Below, piece after piece: positions 43,279 through 45,714 of a stretch of 45,714 nt of DNA; position 1 is the stretch's first letter; each line of letters begins with the position of its first letter. Source of the stretch: Flavobacterium soyangense. GTDB lineage: Bacteria > Bacteroidota > Bacteroidia > Flavobacteriales > Flavobacteriaceae. A program made the position numbers and the translations under genes. Location: contig NZ_JADHEC010000029.1 in NCBI RefSeq assembly GCF_015277675.1, positions 1 through 45,714 of the forward strand, given 5' to 3'. The notes beneath the pieces are model-generated. The model was not told the origin of the DNA. It was given only the letters and a program-made list of their open reading frames with translations, and ran no database searches.

Positions 43279-43489
43279 GAAATTTATTTTTGTTTGTTGT
43301 TTTTTGGAGAACATTATTCAATTCTACTTAACGATTACTAGATAATTTATAAAAACTAGAGTTTACTATCTTTAGAACTTATATAAATTTTTATGGATAT
43401 AAAATAATTTTCTTCTAAGCTTTAAATTCACTATATTTGAGGCTTTTACTGTTAATTTAACATCAAATCACACTTAAGATTTTTTAATT
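43279..43489. other. Intergenic region upstream of the M13 peptidase
   Basis: A 211-base AT-rich gap. It holds a -7 box TATATTTG at 43432-43439 with a TTTT at about -33, and no gene or clear terminator. Confidence 0.5.
43432..43439 (+). promoter_or_regulatory. Putative -7 box of the M13 peptidase gene
   Basis: TATATTTG fits TAnnTTTG and lies 50 bases before the ATG. A near-match ATTTTC lies about 20 bases further upstream. Confidence 0.45.
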
Positions 43490-45526
43490 ATGAAAATTAT
43501 TCGAAAAATTGCCACAGTAACACTCATTATTATAAATCTAGTAAGTTGTACTAAAAAAGAAACTACATTTATTGACCCATTAATTACCAATAGAGACACT
43601 ACGATTAGTCCATCGGAAGATTTCTTTCATTATGCCAATGGAGGATGGTTCAACCAGCATCCAATACCTACTTCCGAAAGAAGTAACGGAATTTTCAGAA
43701 TGATTCAGGACACCATCAATAATCAGATTAAATCTATTTGCGAAACTTCTGCCAAAGAAACTTCCGCAGAAAAAGGAAGCAATAAACAAAAAATTGGTGA
43801 TTTTTATGCCTCAGCAATGGATACGGTTGCAATTGATAAAGCAGGAATTACACCCTTAAAAAGCAAATTCGCCAGAATTGAAGCCATTACCGATGTTCCT
43901 AGTTTGTTAAAAACCATAGGGTATTTACACACAATAGGTTCAGGGGCTGCATTTAGTTTTTACGTTTCGCAAGACGATAAATTAAGTTCTAAAAATGCGG
44001 TGAAATTTATGCAAGGCGGCTTAGGACTTAGACAAAGAGATTATTATTTTAATACCGATGCCGAAACAGTAAACATTCGTGCCGAATATGTAAAACATAT
44101 TCAAGCTATGATGCAATTATTAGGAGTAAATCCCTCCGAGGCTTCGCAAAACGCAACTTCCATAATGAAACTAGAAACCGATTTGGCGAAAGCCTCTCGA
44201 AAACTTGAAGCACTCCGAGATCCCGTTAAGAATTACAATAAAATGAGCGTGCTGCAGTTTAAAGCGCTTACACCAAACATCGATTGGAACATTACTTTAA
44301 AAGATTTAGGAATTGCTAAAGCCGATTCGGTTATAGTTGGTCAACCTGAATTCTACAAAGCGCTTAACACCTATATAAAAAGCTATCCTATTGCCGATTG
44401 GAAAACCTATTTGAAGTGGGATTTAGTAAATACCTATGCTTCTTATTTGAATGCAGCAATTGAAAATCAAAATTTCAAATTTTATTCTACCGTTATGGGT
44501 GGCGTAAAAAAACAGAAACCGAGATGGAAACGCTCTGTCGAACAAACCGATGGTTCTCTTGGGGAGTTAATTGGGCAGGTTTACGTGAAAGATTATTTGC
44601 CTGCAGGTTCTAAAGAAAAACTTTTAGAAATAGGAAATAACATTAGAGACGTATATGCCGAACACATAAAAAAACTAGATTGGATGAGTGCCGAAACCAA
44701 AGTGAAAGCGCTAAATAAATTAAGTAAAATTGTAATGAAAGTTGGCTATCCAGACAAATGGAAAGACATGAGTAGTGTGGTTATTGATAGAAATTCCTAT
44801 TGCCAAAACGTAATGGCTGCCAATGTTTGGGCTTACCAATATATGACCAGCAAATACGGCAAACCTGTGGATAGGACCGAATGGAGTATGTATCCACAGA
44901 CCTACAATGCCTATTACAACCCAAGCAATAATGAAATTTGCGTTCCGGCATGCAATATTTTAGTGCCAGGATTTGAAGGAAAATTGCCCGACGATGCTAT
45001 CTTGTATGGAATTATTGGCGGTTCTACTTTCGGACACGAAATCACCCACGGATTTGATGACGAAGGAAGTCAATACGACGAAAAAGGAAACCTTAACAAT
45101 TGGTGGACTGCTGAAGATTTGAAAAAATTTAAAACCAAAACAGGCTTAATTGTTTCACAATTTAATAAGTATAAAGTTGGTAATAAAAACATCAATGGTT
45201 CTGCAACACAAGGCGAAAATATTGCCGATTTGGGTGGAGTGATTATGGGGTACGAAGCCTTTAAGAAAACCAAACAATACACCGCCAAAGAAATGATTAG
45301 TAAATTAAATCCAGATCAACGTTATTTTTTGGCTTATGGCTATGCCTGGATGGTAAATTCCAATAAAGAAGCACTTTCCCAACAAATTATGAGCGATGTG
45401 CATTCTCCACCACAATACCGAATCAACGGGCCATTAAGCAATGTATCCGAATTCTATAAAGCATTTAATATTAAACCAGGCAGCAAAATGTACCAACCCG
45501 ATTCGTTGCGAGTGGAGATTTGGTAG
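43490..45526 (+). CDS. M13-family zinc metallopeptidase, lipoprotein (neprilysin/PepO-like)
   Basis: This 678-residue endopeptidase has a lipoprotein signal ending in LVSC (C20). It has an N-terminal helical lid domain (~40-430) and a catalytic domain with HEITH (H516, E517, H520) in FGHEITHGFDDEG. The third zinc ligand is E576 in GENIADLGG, followed by D580. The C-terminal region carries the family RINGPLSN-type substrate-binding segment, with an arginine. All catalytic residues are present. The protein is probably anchored in the periplasm or outer membrane and digests peptides. It has its own promoter and terminator and lacks a type IX C-terminal sorting domain. Confidence 0.94.
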   Translation: MKIIRKIATVTLIIINLVSCTKKETTFIDPLITNRDTTISPSEDFFHYANGGWFNQHPIPTSERSNGIFRMIQDTINNQIKSICETSAKETSAEKGSNKQKIGDFYASAMDTVAIDKAGITPLKSKFARIEAITDVPSLLKTIGYLHTIGSGAAFSFYVSQDDKLSSKNAVKFMQGGLGLRQRDYYFNTDAETVNIRAEYVKHIQAMMQLLGVNPSEASQNATSIMKLETDLAKASRKLEALRDPVKNYNKMSVLQFKALTPNIDWNITLKDLGIAKADSVIVGQPEFYKALNTYIKSYPIADWKTYLKWDLVNTYASYLNAAIENQNFKFYSTVMGGVKKQKPRWKRSVEQTDGSLGELIGQVYVKDYLPAGSKEKLLEIGNNIRDVYAEHIKKLDWMSAETKVKALNKLSKIVMKVGYPDKWKDMSSVVIDRNSYCQNVMAANVWAYQYMTSKYGKPVDRTEWSMYPQTYNAYYNPSNNEICVPACNILVPGFEGKLPDDAILYGIIGGSTFGHEITHGFDDEGSQYDEKGNLNNWWTAEDLKKFKTKTGLIVSQFNKYKVGNKNINGSATQGENIADLGGVIMGYEAFKKTKQYTAKEMISKLNPDQRYFLAYGYAWMVNSNKEALSQQIMSDVHSPPQYRINGPLSNVSEFYKAFNIKPGSKMYQPDSLRVEIW

Positions 45527-45628
45527 ATGAATCTATTTTTGTAAATTTGAAAGTAATAAAAATAGGAATTTTAAGCCCCTATTTTTATTACTCAATTTCA
45601 CTACTAACCGATTAATATTTTTAAACAG

Positions 45629-45661
45629 AAAGGGCTACTTTTAAAAGTAAGCCCTTTTTTT
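45629..45661 (+). terminator. Rho-independent terminator after the M13 peptidase
   Basis: AAAGGGCT-ACTT and AAGTAAGCCCTTT form a long stem with one bulge around a TTAA-type loop, followed by a T run. Confidence 0.8.
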
Positions 45662-45692
45662 CATATATTTTGAGTGACAAAAAACAAAATTT

Positions 45693-45714
45693 ATGAGTTC
45701 CAAAGATATTGAAA
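45693..45714 (+). CDS. Start of a gene cut by the right window edge
   Basis: ATG at 45693 opens a frame reading MSSKDIE to the end of the window. It lies shortly after a terminator. Too little is visible to name it. Confidence 0.4.

Noticed and set aside
42940..43314. 124-codon minus-strand frame over tsaB
   Set aside because: A shadow of tsaB; rich in Phe/Lys/Asn as expected for the complement of AT-rich coding DNA.
43490..45526. M13 peptidase as type IX secretion cargo
   Set aside because: It has a lipoprotein signal and ends directly after the catalytic domain, with no C-terminal sorting domain.
1..45714. CRISPR arrays, tRNA or rRNA genes, prophage
   Set aside because: No spaced direct repeats, cloverleaf-like sequence, rRNA-like stretches or phage genes were seen when reading the window; almost all of it is filled with recognisable core genes.

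Overview
The window reads as a chromosomal segment of a Flavobacterium-like member of the Bacteroidetes. The evidence is low GC content, Bacteroidetes-type -7 boxes (TAnnTTTG) in front of many genes, little sign of Shine-Dalgarno sites, a SprA-type type IX secretion translocon with a RemB-like gliding protein downstream, and an alternative complex III operon joined to an aa3 oxidase. Almost every gene is on the + strand. The only clear minus-strand gene is a DUF4403 lipoprotein at 33888-35273.

Layout. (1) 1-110: tail of an insertion sequence, probably IS982 family, cut by the window edge. (2) 304-8620: actABCDEF, encoding alternative complex III (quinol to cytochrome c, with no bc1 genes present). 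It runs directly into coxB and coxA (8639-11617) and ends at a strong terminator. No separate cytochrome c gene lies in between; the c-type hemes are in ActA and ActE. (3) 11697-17309: ruvB, queG, a two-CBS-domain protein, a malic enzyme with a phosphotransacetylase-like tail, and ruvA. (4) 17313-28234: sprA (2391 codons), gcvH, a VanZ-like membrane protein, deoC and remB, ending at a terminator. (5) 28306-28671: no intact gene, but small decayed-looking coding fragments. (6) 28734-33835: a second oxidase cluster with ctaB, two subunit III-like genes, a subunit IV, a thioredoxin-fold protein without the metal cysteines, SCO, DUF420 and a tiny CxxC membrane protein. (7) 35445-42555: an ABC/MacB-like tripartite export locus with one ATPase, two permeases, an adaptor, a TolC-like channel and a second adaptor. 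(8) 42610-45526: tsaB and an M13 metallopeptidase lipoprotein, a terminator, and the first codons of another gene at the right edge.

How the parts work together. The Act complex oxidises menaquinol and passes electrons through its own c hemes to the CuA subunit CoxB and then CoxA. The cluster 17 kb downstream supplies heme O/A synthesis (CtaB), the remaining oxidase subunits, and copper insertion (SCO, DUF420 and the CxxC peptide). SprA and RemB serve the outer-membrane secretion and gliding apparatus. The rest is housekeeping: Holliday junction processing, queuosine, glycine cleavage, nucleoside catabolism and t6A.

Most of the window is ordinary core genome. The parts most deserving a second look are the copper/oxidase assembly module at 31689-33835, the unusual insertions in the oxidase subunits, the hybrid domain layout of RemB, and the decayed sequence at 28388-28563. 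Several starts differ from the longest open frame. Four genes (queG, sprA, ctaB, tsaB) appear to start at TTG, although sprA also has a usable in-frame GTG. No RNA genes, CRISPR arrays or prophage were seen.
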